Assembly: GCF_900169365.1 (NCBI RefSeq)
Contig: NZ_FXZH01000001.1
Coordinates: 62,001 to 126,000, forward strand
DNA: 64,000 nucleotides
Reading direction: 5' to 3'
From: Brevibacterium sp. 239c
Lineage (GTDB): Bacteria; Actinomycetota; Actinomycetes; Actinomycetales; Brevibacteriaceae
Part shown: piece after piece, positions 17,283 through 25,768 of the stretch
Position numbering within the stretch: position 1 is the first letter of the stretch
Layout of the letters: the number at the start of each line of letters is the position of its first letter
The notes under the pieces: generated by a model
The model's database searches: none
What the model saw: the letters and a program-made list of their open reading frames with translations, nothing else
Told to the model about the DNA's origin: nothing
Translations under genes and position numbers: made by a program

Positions 17283-18848
17283 TTACTCGGCTTTCGCGAA
17301 GTCGAATGAGATGTCGGCATTGGAGACGTACTTGTTGATGCTCGATCCCACTGCCACGGTGTTGACGGGCTGGACCAGAGGAATCCAGACACCCGTGTCC
17401 GTGGTCGCCTTGTACAGCTTGGCATAGGCGGCGTCACGGTCGCTGTCTGTGGCCTTCTCTGCCTCCGCGGCGAGTTTCTTCAGCTTCGGATCGGAGTCCC
17501 AGTTGACGCGATCGGCGACACTGCCGCCGGGGATGAAGACGTTGTAGTTCGTGGGATCCGGGTAGTCGGCACCCCAGGTGCCGATGCCCATGGGCTGTTT
17601 GGCCGAGCGGAATCCGTCGAGCTGTGTCGAGCTCGGTGCCGGTTTCAGCGCGAGATTGATGCCGGCCTCCTTCAGCTGAGCCTGCAGAGTCTCTGCCAGC
17701 TGAGCCAGATCGACTCCGTTGACTGCTTGGTCACTCGAGTAGTGGAAGGGAATCTTCTCACCCTTGTAGCCGGCCTTCTTCAGCAGCTTCTTCGTCTTGG
17801 CAAGGTCCTTCTCTGGCGCCTGATCCTTCGGGACGGCACCGATGAACTCGTTGGGGACGAGGCTGGCCATGCGCTGAGATCCCTCCCCGGCGAGGTCGGT
17901 GAGTTTGTCGTAGTCGATGGCGGACATCACGGCCTTGCGGAAGTTCGGGTCGGCGGCCGGTCCGCCGAGCTTCTCATCGGTGTTGTTGAAGATGTAGAGG
18001 CTGCGTGTCGATGGCAGGCTCGCGATCTCACCCATGGAGTCATCGATCTGCTTCGCCTGGTCGGCATTGAGGTCATAGGCGACCTGCGCCTGACCGGACT
18101 GAATATCGGTCAGCTGGGTCTCTGCAGAGACGTTGCGCAGCACGACGCGCTTGAACTTCGGCTTCGGGCCGTTGTAATGCTCGTTCGCCGTCAGCACCAC
18201 CTGGCTGTCGGCATCATATTTGTCGACCTTGTACGGCCCCGAGCCCTGCGAGTTCTCGTTGAGGAATGCCTCGGCACCGTCCTTCTCATCGGTCGTGCCT
18301 TCATTCTCCTTGACAACTTTCGAATTCACGATGCCGATCGAGGCATTGGGCAGAATGTAGGGGAGCGCAGGATTGGGCTTTTTGCTGGTCAGCTCGACGG
18401 TCTCATCGTCGACTTTCTTGATGGTGACGCCGTCGAGGAAGAACGAGGGATTGCCCTTGATGCCCTTAAGCCGTTCGAAGGAGAAGACGACGTCATCCAT
18501 GGTGACAGGGTCGCCGTTGGAGAACTTCGCGTCCTTCTCCTTGAGCTTCAGCGTCATCTTCTTGTTGTCGTCGGACATCTCGAAGGAGCACAGGCCATCG
18601 GTCGGCTTGGTGAGATCGCCGTCTTTGAACTCCAGCGCCGTCTGATAGATCGCGGTGTCGATCGTGGAACCGGTGAACTCGAACTGTCGGTGGGGATCGA
18701 TCGTCTTGAGGTTGAAGGCGGTTTCGGCGACGATCGTGTCGCCGGCCTCGCCTCCTCCTTTGTCGCCTCCGCTGCATGCTGCGAGACCGAAGGTGAGAGC
18801 CAGGGCGGAACCGATCGCGAGCGCTCGGCGGGGGAGACGGACCTTCAT
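17283..18848 (-). CDS. Peptide-binding lipoprotein of the ABC importer (SBP family 5)
   Basis: A 521-residue extracellular solute-binding protein of the family-5 (OppA/DppA) type. The lipoprotein signal runs from MKVRLPRRALAIGSALALTFG to the lipobox LAAC with Cys25. The family signature region near FKDGDLTKPTDGLCSFEMS and the LKEKDAKFSNGDPVTMDDVVFSFERL stretch are clear. It is first in the operon opp-iadA-nhaC. AAGGAAG precedes the ATG. An inverted repeat GTGAGCT/AGCTCAC (18849-18855 and 18875-18881) directly upstream may be an operator or part of the leader. The peptide specificity is unknown, but the downstream iadA hints at isoaspartyl peptides. Confidence 0.93.
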   Translation of the reverse strand: MKVRLPRRALAIGSALALTFGLAACSGGDKGGGEAGDTIVAETAFNLKTIDPHRQFEFTGSTIDTAIYQTALEFKDGDLTKPTDGLCSFEMSDDNKKMTLKLKEKDAKFSNGDPVTMDDVVFSFERLKGIKGNPSFFLDGVTIKKVDDETVELTSKKPNPALPYILPNASIGIVNSKVVKENEGTTDEKDGAEAFLNENSQGSGPYKVDKYDADSQVVLTANEHYNGPKPKFKRVVLRNVSAETQLTDIQSGQAQVAYDLNADQAKQIDDSMGEIASLPSTRSLYIFNNTDEKLGGPAADPNFRKAVMSAIDYDKLTDLAGEGSQRMASLVPNEFIGAVPKDQAPEKDLAKTKKLLKKAGYKGEKIPFHYSSDQAVNGVDLAQLAETLQAQLKEAGINLALKPAPSSTQLDGFRSAKQPMGIGTWGADYPDPTNYNVFIPGGSVADRVNWDSDPKLKKLAAEAEKATDSDRDAAYAKLYKATTDTGVWIPLVQPVNTVAVGSSINKYVSNADISFDFAKAE

Positions 18849-18914
18849 GTGAGCTTCCTTACGTTAGGTGTTGTAGCTCACACTAAATCCCCATCGGCCT
18901 CCGTTCAATCTGCC

Positions 18915-18948
18915 ATGCCACAACGCTGAGTGTTCTATGCTGTGGCAT
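18915..18948. terminator. Inverted repeat between mqo end and oppA promoter
   Basis: ATGCCACA (18915-18922) and TGTGGCAT (18941-18948) pair across 18 nt. The repeat is 13 bp downstream of the leftward mqo stop and about 67 bp upstream of the leftward oppA start. It could terminate mqo or bind a regulator of oppA. Confidence 0.35.
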
Positions 18949-18960
18949 TCCACCAATGTC

Positions 18961-20481
18961 TCACCAGGTGGGAGCCTTAACCTGCGGTTTCAGCCGGGCG
19001 GAGGTGCCGAGCCCGAGTGCAGCGTCGGTGGCGGCGGAACTGCGCGCTACAGCCTCGGTGTCCCAGTCTGTTCTGTCGATGTCGGGGATCGCCTGGCTCA
19101 TGATGTCCTTCCATCCGCGATGCCACCGGGTGGGGAAAGCCGAGCGCAGCAGATTGAGCATGATCGGCACGGCGGTCGAGGCTCCAGGAGAGGCGCCGAG
19201 GAGTCCCGCGATCGAACCGTCGGCACCGACGACGAGTTCCGTGCCCTGCTGCAGAACGCCGATGTGCTTGGCATCCGGTTTCACCAGCTGTGCTCGCTGC
19301 CCGGCGGGAACGAGCTGCCATTCGTTGAATCGTGCCTTCGGATAGTAGCGACGCAGCTGTGCGAACTTCTTCTTCGGACCGGCGGCGAGCTCCGTGACGA
19401 GGAATTTCACGAGGTCGAGGTTCTGCAGGCCCGCGGCGGCGATGACGTGGAGATTATCCAGGCGCAGCGTGGTGAAGAAGTCACTGAGCTTGCCGTGTTT
19501 GAGCAGCTTGGTGCTGAACGTCGCATAGGGGCCGAACAGCAGATGCTCCTTGCCGTCGATGATGCGTTTGTCGAGATGGGGCACGGACATCGGGGGAGCG
19601 CCGACATCGGCCTGACCGTAGACCTTCGCCTCATGGTGCCGGACTGCAGCGGGAGTGGAGCTGCGGTAGAACGAAGCGCCGACCGGCAGCACGGCATAGC
19701 CCCGCACCTCCGGGATGTGACTCTTCTGCAGGAGATGCAGGGCGAATCCGCCGGCGCCGACGAAGACGGTTCCTGCGCGAAGTGAAAATCGGCCATGGTG
19801 TGATTTGCCTGTGATCTCCCATCCCTCGGCGGTGCTGGACAGCCCGGTGACCTCATGGCCGACAAGGATCTTATTGGCCGAATCGTCGGTGACGATCGAC
19901 ATCAGTGCCTTCGTCAGTGCTCCGAAGTCGACGTCGGTGCCACGCGGATCGCGTGATGCGGCGATGGGTTCGCCGTCGCGGACTCGCCCGTCCATGGTCA
20001 GCGGCGCCCACTTCGCGATCTGCTCAGGGTCAGCGGTGAATTCCATGGTCGAAAACAGCGGATTCTCCCGCAGCGTTTCGACTCGATGACGCAGATAGGC
20101 GACATCCTCGGCTCCGAAGACGAGGTTCATATGGGTCGTGGAATGGATGAAGTCGTCTGCGGCGATGAGGCCCTGCTGAGCCAGGTATGACCACCACTGG
20201 CGGCTGAGGTGGAACTGCTCGGCGATCGCGGCCGGCTTCGCGCCGTTCGAAGGGTCTGCCATGTAGTTGAGTTCGCAGAGCCCGGAGTGTCCGGTTCCGG
20301 CATTGTTCCAGGGGTCGCTGCTCTCGCCAGCGATGGTGTCGGCCTTCTCAAGGACGACGACGCGCAGCTCGGGGTCGAGCACAGTGAGCATTGAGCCCAG
20401 GGTGGCCGACATGACGCCGCCTCCGATGAGTACGACATCTGCGTTGGGGAGGGTGTGGGGTGCAGCAGTATTTCGCTTCAT
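18961..20481 (-). CDS. mqo: Malate:quinone oxidoreductase
   Basis: A 506-residue FAD enzyme that oxidises malate to oxaloacetate at the membrane and passes electrons to menaquinone, a common TCA-cycle route in actinobacteria. The N-terminal FAD fold GGGVMSATLGSML (about residues 18-30), the VVLEKADTIAGESSDPWNNAGTGH region and LCELNYMADP are diagnostic of Mqo. It carries no signal peptide, as expected for a peripheral membrane enzyme. It is divergent from a LysR-type gene 64 bp away, which is the likely regulator. Confidence 0.95.
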   Translation of the reverse strand: MKRNTAAPHTLPNADVVLIGGGVMSATLGSMLTVLDPELRVVVLEKADTIAGESSDPWNNAGTGHSGLCELNYMADPSNGAKPAAIAEQFHLSRQWWSYLAQQGLIAADDFIHSTTHMNLVFGAEDVAYLRHRVETLRENPLFSTMEFTADPEQIAKWAPLTMDGRVRDGEPIAASRDPRGTDVDFGALTKALMSIVTDDSANKILVGHEVTGLSSTAEGWEITGKSHHGRFSLRAGTVFVGAGGFALHLLQKSHIPEVRGYAVLPVGASFYRSSTPAAVRHHEAKVYGQADVGAPPMSVPHLDKRIIDGKEHLLFGPYATFSTKLLKHGKLSDFFTTLRLDNLHVIAAAGLQNLDLVKFLVTELAAGPKKKFAQLRRYYPKARFNEWQLVPAGQRAQLVKPDAKHIGVLQQGTELVVGADGSIAGLLGASPGASTAVPIMLNLLRSAFPTRWHRGWKDIMSQAIPDIDRTDWDTEAVARSSAATDAALGLGTSARLKPQVKAPTW

Positions 20482-20533
20482 GCTCTCACCATGCGCCGCA
20501 GCGAATCATCCGTCCAATGCGGAATAGTATCGA

Positions 20534-20539
20534 TATAAT
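20534..20539 (+). promoter_or_regulatory. Consensus -10 TATAAT of the LysR gene, leaderless
   Basis: A perfect TATAAT ends 6 nt before the ATG at 20546 with no ribosome-binding site. It overlaps the palindromic core TATCGATA at 20529-20536, a plausible site for the LysR protein to repress itself while acting on the divergent mqo. Confidence 0.6.
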
Positions 20540-20545
20540 CCGAAT

Positions 20546-21448
20546 ATGGATGGATGGGTGGCGGGCCAGATCCCGCAGCTGAGCGCTCTGGTGGAACTTG
20601 TCGACCAGGAGGGGCATATGACTGAGGCTGCTACGGCACTCGGCATTCCCCAGTCGACGATGAGTCGGCGGATTCACGGTCTTGAGGACCATCTCGGCGT
20701 GCCCCTCATCGTCCCCGATGGAAGGGCGATCAGCCTGACTGGGGCCGCCAGGGCGCTCGCAGATTCGATTAGGGGGCCGATGCGAGAGATCGGAATCGCG
20801 ATCGCGGACCTCGCCGAGGCTGCCGATCCAGATCATGGAACGATTCGGTTCGGGTTTCCGCTCACGATGGGTGCGGGCCAGATCCCCGACCTTCTGGCCG
20901 CCTTCAGCTCGCGACACCCAGGAATCCGACTCGATCTCAAGCAGGCACATGGTGCTGAGCTTGTCCGGGATCTGCAGAAGGGGGCACTCGACCTGGCGAT
21001 CATCATCCCGACACCGTTCCAGATGCCGCATGAGGTCATCGCTTCTCAAGAGATAGTGGCCGCAGTACCTGCTAATCATCGGCTTGCGGGCAGGCGAAGT
21101 GTCACCGTGGCGCAGCTGGCGAACGAGGAATTCATTGCCAATCCAGCGACCTACAATCTGCGCAGCCTCACCGACCAGTGGTGCGCGGATGCCGGGTTCG
21201 GGCCACAGGTGAAGACCGAAGTCACGGAGTTCTCAACGATCCGCGAATTCGTCAGCCGGGGAATGGGTGTCGCGCTGATCCCGCGCAATGTGCGCCACAT
21301 GGAGGGAATCGCCGAGGTTGTCCTGCGTGGCGGTGACTATGTCCGTGAGGTCTCTGTGTGTTCGGCTGTCCGTCATCCCAGTCGCGTCGTTGGCCGCCTG
21401 CGCGACTTCATCCACGAGCGAGCCCAGCAGTGGGAGGCGATGCCGTAA
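20546..21448 (+). CDS. LysR-type transcriptional regulator, probably controls mqo
   Basis: A 300-residue LysR regulator. The N-terminal winged helix-turn-helix is at about 10-66 (LSALVELVDQEGHMTEAATALGIPQSTMSRRIHGLEDHLG), followed by the linker helix and a two-lobed effector-binding domain (GTIRFGFPLTMGAGQIPDLLAAFSSRHPGI). The start ATG 20546 is set by the TATAAT located 6 nt upstream. Divergent orientation with mqo suggests control of malate oxidation, but the effector is not known. Confidence 0.9.
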   Translation: MDGWVAGQIPQLSALVELVDQEGHMTEAATALGIPQSTMSRRIHGLEDHLGVPLIVPDGRAISLTGAARALADSIRGPMREIGIAIADLAEAADPDHGTIRFGFPLTMGAGQIPDLLAAFSSRHPGIRLDLKQAHGAELVRDLQKGALDLAIIIPTPFQMPHEVIASQEIVAAVPANHRLAGRRSVTVAQLANEEFIANPATYNLRSLTDQWCADAGFGPQVKTEVTEFSTIREFVSRGMGVALIPRNVRHMEGIAEVVLRGGDYVREVSVCSAVRHPSRVVGRLRDFIHERAQQWEAMP

Positions 21449-21488
21449 CCTCGGCGGCAGCCTGACCAGCGGTGAGGAGCACTCCTTC

Positions 21489-23621
21489 TCAGGCCCGCGA
21501 GCGCGCCAATAGGTACACGAAGTACGGAGCGCCGATGAGTGCGACGATGAGTCCGGCAGGAATCTGCGCGGGAGCAATGACCGTCCGTCCCAAAGCGTCC
21601 GCCACGACCAGTCCGAGCGCACCCAGGAGCATCGCGGTCGGAACGACGCGGGCATGCCGGCTGCCGACGAGGGCACGGGCCGCATGCGGAGCGACAAGTC
21701 CGATGAATCCGACGACGCCGACGGCGGAGACGCTGACAGCGGCCAGCACCGCCGCAGTGACGAGCACGCCCAGGCGCACGGGTTCACGCGGAACCCCGAC
21801 CAACCTCGGCGTATCGTCGTCAAGTGCCAGCAAGTCCAGCTCCCTGGTCCACACGAAGGCCAAGGGAATCGCTGCGAGGAGAACGAGGGCCACAGGCGCG
21901 ACATCCGCCCAGGCCCGGCCATAGGTGGAACCGGAGAGCCAGGTGAAGAGCGTTGGAGTGTCCCAGGGATTCGCGCGGACGAGGAACAAGGTGGTCAGGG
22001 CGGTGAAGCCGAACCACATGCCGATGCCGATGAGCACGAGTCGGTCGGTGTTCATCCCACCGCGCCAGGAGAGTCCGTAGATGATGGCGAAGGCCACGAG
22101 AGCACCGATGACGCCGGCGCTCGAGATGAGGACGACGGTGGCTCCGGGAATCAGAGTGATGACGATGACGGCACCGAGACCGGCGCCACCCGTGATGCCG
22201 AGCAGTCCCGGCTCCGCCAACGGATTGCGGGCGCTGGCCTGGACGAACGTCCCCGACAGCCCCAGGGCGGCACCAGCAGCCAGAGCAGCAGCTACACGCG
22301 GTGCGCGGGAGTCGAGCGCAAAGGAGATGACCGGTGCCGCCCGGTCCTGGAGCCACAGCGCGACGTCGCCGAGGAGGTAGAACCGTTCACCGGTCAGCAG
22401 CGCGAGGACGGCGACGGCGATGAGCACGACGACCCCGGTGGCGATGATGACGACTGCGCGACGAATGCCGAACACCCGCGATCGGGCGGCCGAGGTCGCT
22501 TGAGCAGGTCCCGAGGAGCGCATGGAACGAGCCAGGACCACGAGGACGATTGCGCCGAGCACCGTAGTGGTCACCCCTGAGGGCAGGGTGATCGCCTCGG
22601 TGGCTCCGACGATGGCGCGCAGCACGGCGTCGGCGAGGATGACGATGATCGCGCCGATGAGCGCCGTGGCCGGAATCATCACCGCATGCTTGCCGAGCAC
22701 TGGAACGAGGCGCGTGAGCAGCCTGGCGATGACCGGGGCGCAGAGCCCGACGAACCCGATCGGCCCGGCCAGGGTCACTGCCGTGGCGGTGAGGATGACG
22801 GCGAGCAATATCCCGATCGCACGAGTCGAGCGGATCGGCACGCCGAGAACCGAGGCGGCATCATCACCGAGACTGAGCAGATCGAGGCGGCGTGAGAGCA
22901 GTATGGCGGCGGCGGTGATGACGGCGATGACAGGGATGCTGCGGATCGCGGCCGTCCCATCGAGCTGATTGAGGGTACCCGATCCCCAGGAGTAGAGGCT
23001 CGTCGTCTCCTCCTGGAAGAGGATGAGCAGCGTCGAGGTGCCGGCTTGCAGGGCCAATGCGGTCGCAGTGCCTGCGAGCACCAGGCGAGTAGTCGAGGAC
23101 GCTGCGCCACCGGCGAGGCCGAGAACGAGGGCGGCAGCGAGCAGGCCACCGACGAAGGCGACACCACCGGAGGCCCACATCGGAATCGAGATCCCGAATG
23201 CCGTGACCACGGTGACGGCGAAGTACGAGCCTCCGGTGACGGCGAGGGTGTCCGGTGAGGCCAGCGGGTTGCGTGCCAGTGACTGGAACAGTGCACCTGC
23301 CACGCCGAGGGCGACGCCCACGAGTATTCCGGCACCCACGCGCGGCAGCCGTGACCCGATGAGGATGTCACGGGCACTCGGTCCCACCTCGGCGGGGGAG
23401 TCCGAGGCCCCTGTCAGCGCAGCGAACAGATCCCGGAATCCGATCCCCGAGGTGCCCTGAGTGATGTGCCAAGCCGAGATCAGGGCAAGGACGACGGCCA
23501 GTCCGAGCAGGACGCCGCCGGCGGAAAGTGCGCCGATGGCTCCGAACCTCCGTGCCGGAGCGTCGGGCGTCGCCATCGCCGAGGTGTTCGCAGGCATTTT
23601 CGTGGGTGTGTGAGCGGACAT
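21489..23621 (-). CDS. Iron-siderophore ABC permease, two FecCD modules fused
   Basis: A 710-residue protein made of two complete FecCD permease modules in one chain (about 25-365 and 380-710), as in FhuB. Module 1 contains RNPLASPDTLAVTGGSYFAV and GPIGFVGLCAPVIARLL. Module 2 repeats these as RNPLAEPGLLGITGGAGLGAV and GVVGFIGLVAPHAARAL. The repeated pattern supports a pseudo-dimer channel. The start lies 3 bp after the stop of the binding-protein gene. It is the last gene of the iron box-controlled operon. Confidence 0.93.
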   Translation of the reverse strand: MSAHTPTKMPANTSAMATPDAPARRFGAIGALSAGGVLLGLAVVLALISAWHITQGTSGIGFRDLFAALTGASDSPAEVGPSARDILIGSRLPRVGAGILVGVALGVAGALFQSLARNPLASPDTLAVTGGSYFAVTVVTAFGISIPMWASGGVAFVGGLLAAALVLGLAGGAASSTTRLVLAGTATALALQAGTSTLLILFQEETTSLYSWGSGTLNQLDGTAAIRSIPVIAVITAAAILLSRRLDLLSLGDDAASVLGVPIRSTRAIGILLAVILTATAVTLAGPIGFVGLCAPVIARLLTRLVPVLGKHAVMIPATALIGAIIVILADAVLRAIVGATEAITLPSGVTTTVLGAIVLVVLARSMRSSGPAQATSAARSRVFGIRRAVVIIATGVVVLIAVAVLALLTGERFYLLGDVALWLQDRAAPVISFALDSRAPRVAAALAAGAALGLSGTFVQASARNPLAEPGLLGITGGAGLGAVIVITLIPGATVVLISSAGVIGALVAFAIIYGLSWRGGMNTDRLVLIGIGMWFGFTALTTLFLVRANPWDTPTLFTWLSGSTYGRAWADVAPVALVLLAAIPLAFVWTRELDLLALDDDTPRLVGVPREPVRLGVLVTAAVLAAVSVSAVGVVGFIGLVAPHAARALVGSRHARVVPTAMLLGALGLVVADALGRTVIAPAQIPAGLIVALIGAPYFVYLLARSRA

Positions 23622-23624
23622 GGA

Positions 23625-24680
23625 CTACTTGGTCAGCGCCTCGACGTAGGCGTCGAGAGCCTGTTCAGAGGACTTGGGCCCGCCGAAGGTCCAGATGCCG
23701 GAGGGGAATGGGTAGGTGCGCTTGTCCTTGACAGCAGGAATGTTCGACCAGATGTCGTTCTTCTTCAGCAGCTCGACATAGTCCTCTGATTCCGGGTCGT
23801 CGGTACCGGTGTAGAAGAAGTTCGCGTCACCGACCTCCGAGATGCCCTCGATATCGGTCTGCCCCAGGCCATAGGCCGGGTCGACCTCACCGGTCCATAC
23901 GTTCTTCAGTCCCAGTTCCTCACCCAGCTCACCGAACAGGGAACCCTGACCAAAGGGGCGCAGGGCGACATTGGAGCCGTTGACCCAGCCGTCGAAGTAG
24001 ACGAAGTCCTTTGTGGGCAGGTCAGCGTCGGCGAGTTCTTTCTTCGACTCCTCGACCTTGGCATCGAAGTCGGACAGGACAGTCTTCGCGCGCTCGCCAC
24101 GGCCGGTCACCTCGGCGAGGGTGGAGAAGGTGTCCTTCATGTAGCCGATGGGATCCTTGCCGTTCGCTCCGGTCATCGCCATGACGGGGATGCCCTGGTC
24201 CTCGAGCTGACCGACGATCTTGTCATCGCGAGAGGTCGTCTCGATGATGACGAGATCGGGGTTCGCCGAGAGGATCGACTCCACATTGGGTTCCTGCCGG
24301 GTACCGACATCGGTGACGCCCTCAGGCAGCTTCTCCGCAGTGTCCCAGGTGGTGAAGCCCTTCGCATCGGCCACGGCAGCCGGGTCGATGCACAGTGAAA
24401 CCAGATCCTCGGTGTACTGCCACTCGAGTGAGACGACCTTCGCGGCAGGTTTGTCGAGATCGATCTGGTGGCCAGTGTCGTCCTTGACGGAGACAGGGTC
24501 CGCCGAGGTGGTGCTTGAGTCGTCGGCACACGCTTCGGATGTCGATGTGGATGAGCCATCATCGGCCGAAGCATCGGTGGAGGTCGTGCCGCAGGCCGAC
24601 AGTGTGAGGGCGCAGACAGCCGAGACGGACGCGAGGACGAATACGGGCTTGCGCAGATGTGTCTGAGGCGAAATTTTCAC
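23625..24680 (-). CDS. Iron-siderophore binding lipoprotein
   Basis: A 351-residue FepB/FhuD-type binding protein. The signal peptide ends in the lipobox LSAC (Cys30 region), followed by a Ser/Thr/Asp-rich linker of about 35 residues. The periplasmic-binding fold then runs from VSVKDDTGHQIDLDKPAAKVVSL to the C-terminus. It captures a ferric siderophore outside the membrane and passes it to the fused permease. The start is GTG 24680 with AAAGAG 8 nt upstream. It lies 50 bp downstream of the ATPase gene, and no separate iron box is visible in that gap. Confidence 0.9.
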   Translation of the reverse strand: MKISPQTHLRKPVFVLASVSAVCALTLSACGTTSTDASADDGSSTSTSEACADDSSTTSADPVSVKDDTGHQIDLDKPAAKVVSLEWQYTEDLVSLCIDPAAVADAKGFTTWDTAEKLPEGVTDVGTRQEPNVESILSANPDLVIIETTSRDDKIVGQLEDQGIPVMAMTGANGKDPIGYMKDTFSTLAEVTGRGERAKTVLSDFDAKVEESKKELADADLPTKDFVYFDGWVNGSNVALRPFGQGSLFGELGEELGLKNVWTGEVDPAYGLGQTDIEGISEVGDANFFYTGTDDPESEDYVELLKKNDIWSNIPAVKDKRTYPFPSGIWTFGGPKSSEQALDAYVEALTK

Positions 24681-24730
24681 GGAGGTGTCTCTTTCTTGAG
24701 AGGTGAAACGGCGGTATTTCAGTGAAGAAG

Positions 24731-25582
24731 TCAGGAAGCTGCGTCGAGGGTCCGACGACGCCGACGTGGCAGCGCCTCAATCCGGACCATTCCGGTGTCC
24801 TCATCGAGGCGGGTGGTGATCGGAAGACCATAGACTTCGGTGAGCACATTGGCGGTGAACACGTCCTCGCAAGTGCCGGCGGACCTGACCCGGCCCTGGC
24901 TGAGCAGGACGATGTCATCGGCGACGGCAGCGGCATGGTTGAGATCGTGGAGGACGACGCCGACGGCGGTCCCGTGATCATCGGCCAGGTCGCGCATGAG
25001 GTCCAGGATCTCCGCCTGGTAGCGCAGATCCAGGTGGTTGGTGGGCTCGTCGAGGAGCAGGACGCCGGTCTCCTGGGCCAGGCAGGTGGCCAGCCACACC
25101 CGTTGGAGCTCGCCTCCGGAGAGCTGATCGACGGAACGATCGGCCATCGAATCGGTGCCGGTCAGTTCCAGGGCCTGATCGATGGCGGCCCGGTCGTTGG
25201 TGGTGAGTGAGGCGAACCGGCGGCGGTGCGGGTGGCGGCCATAGGCCACGATCTCGCGCACGCTCAGCCCCGATGGATGGGGGCGCGATTGGGAGAGCAG
25301 GGTGACCGTGCGAGCGAATTCGCGGACCGACAGTGCAGCCGCCGGCGTGGTCGATCCTGCCGAGGAGATGGTGACCTCGCCCGAGCTGATGGGATGCAGG
25401 CGGGCCAGGGACCGCAGCACCGTCGATTTCCCGCTTCCGTTGGGGCCGATGAGTGCTGTGACTTTCCCAGGGGCGATCGAGACGGATACGTCATGGACGA
25501 CCGACGCATGGTTGTAGCCCAGGTGCAGGCCCGAAGCCTGCAGCTGGGCTCGGTTCAAGGTCTCTGTGCGGTTCACATGCAT
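24731..25582 (-). CDS. Iron-siderophore ABC transporter ATP-binding protein
   Basis: A 283-residue FepC/FhuC-type ATPase. Walker A is GPNGSGKST, the signature is QLSGGELQRVWLATCL, Walker B is VLLLDEPTNHLD, and the switch His is in GVVLHDLNHA. It is the first gene of the uptake operon. The ATG at 25582 follows TTAGGTTAGGCT directly, so the iron box, the -10 region and the start codon overlap and the mRNA is probably leaderless. The ATPase-first order with the binding protein second is less common than binding protein first. Confidence 0.92.
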   Translation of the reverse strand: MHVNRTETLNRAQLQASGLHLGYNHASVVHDVSVSIAPGKVTALIGPNGSGKSTVLRSLARLHPISSGEVTISSAGSTTPAAALSVREFARTVTLLSQSRPHPSGLSVREIVAYGRHPHRRRFASLTTNDRAAIDQALELTGTDSMADRSVDQLSGGELQRVWLATCLAQETGVLLLDEPTNHLDLRYQAEILDLMRDLADDHGTAVGVVLHDLNHAAAVADDIVLLSQGRVRSAGTCEDVFTANVLTEVYGLPITTRLDEDTGMVRIEALPRRRRRTLDAAS

Positions 25583-25594
25583 AGCCTAACCTAA
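25576..25594 (-). promoter_or_regulatory. DtxR/DmdR-type iron box overlapping the start codon
   Basis: Read on the minus strand the 19 bp are TTAGGTTAGGCTATGCATG. The first 13 match the actinobacterial iron box TTAGGTTAGGCTAACCTAA; the second half is degenerate because it includes the start ATG. TAGGTT inside the box can serve as the -10, 5 nt from the ATG. Iron-loaded repressor would therefore block polymerase directly. Confidence 0.75.
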
Positions 25595-25768
25595 GTAAGG
25601 GTGGGGTGGGTTGAAATTCGAGCCTGCGAGCGAGGGTCGACCGCGTCATGCGGCAAATTTGCTGGGTGCACTCCCGGTGAATATGACTCGCCTCACATGC
25701 CATGTCAGTGTCGAATCGTAGGGTGGGGTCTGAATACATAGGATGGGGGAGACCCCGAGGAGGAACCC

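Noticed and set aside
17727..18929. Plus-strand open frame of 400 codons
   Set aside because: Antisense to the peptide-binding lipoprotein gene and composed of shadow-like sequence.
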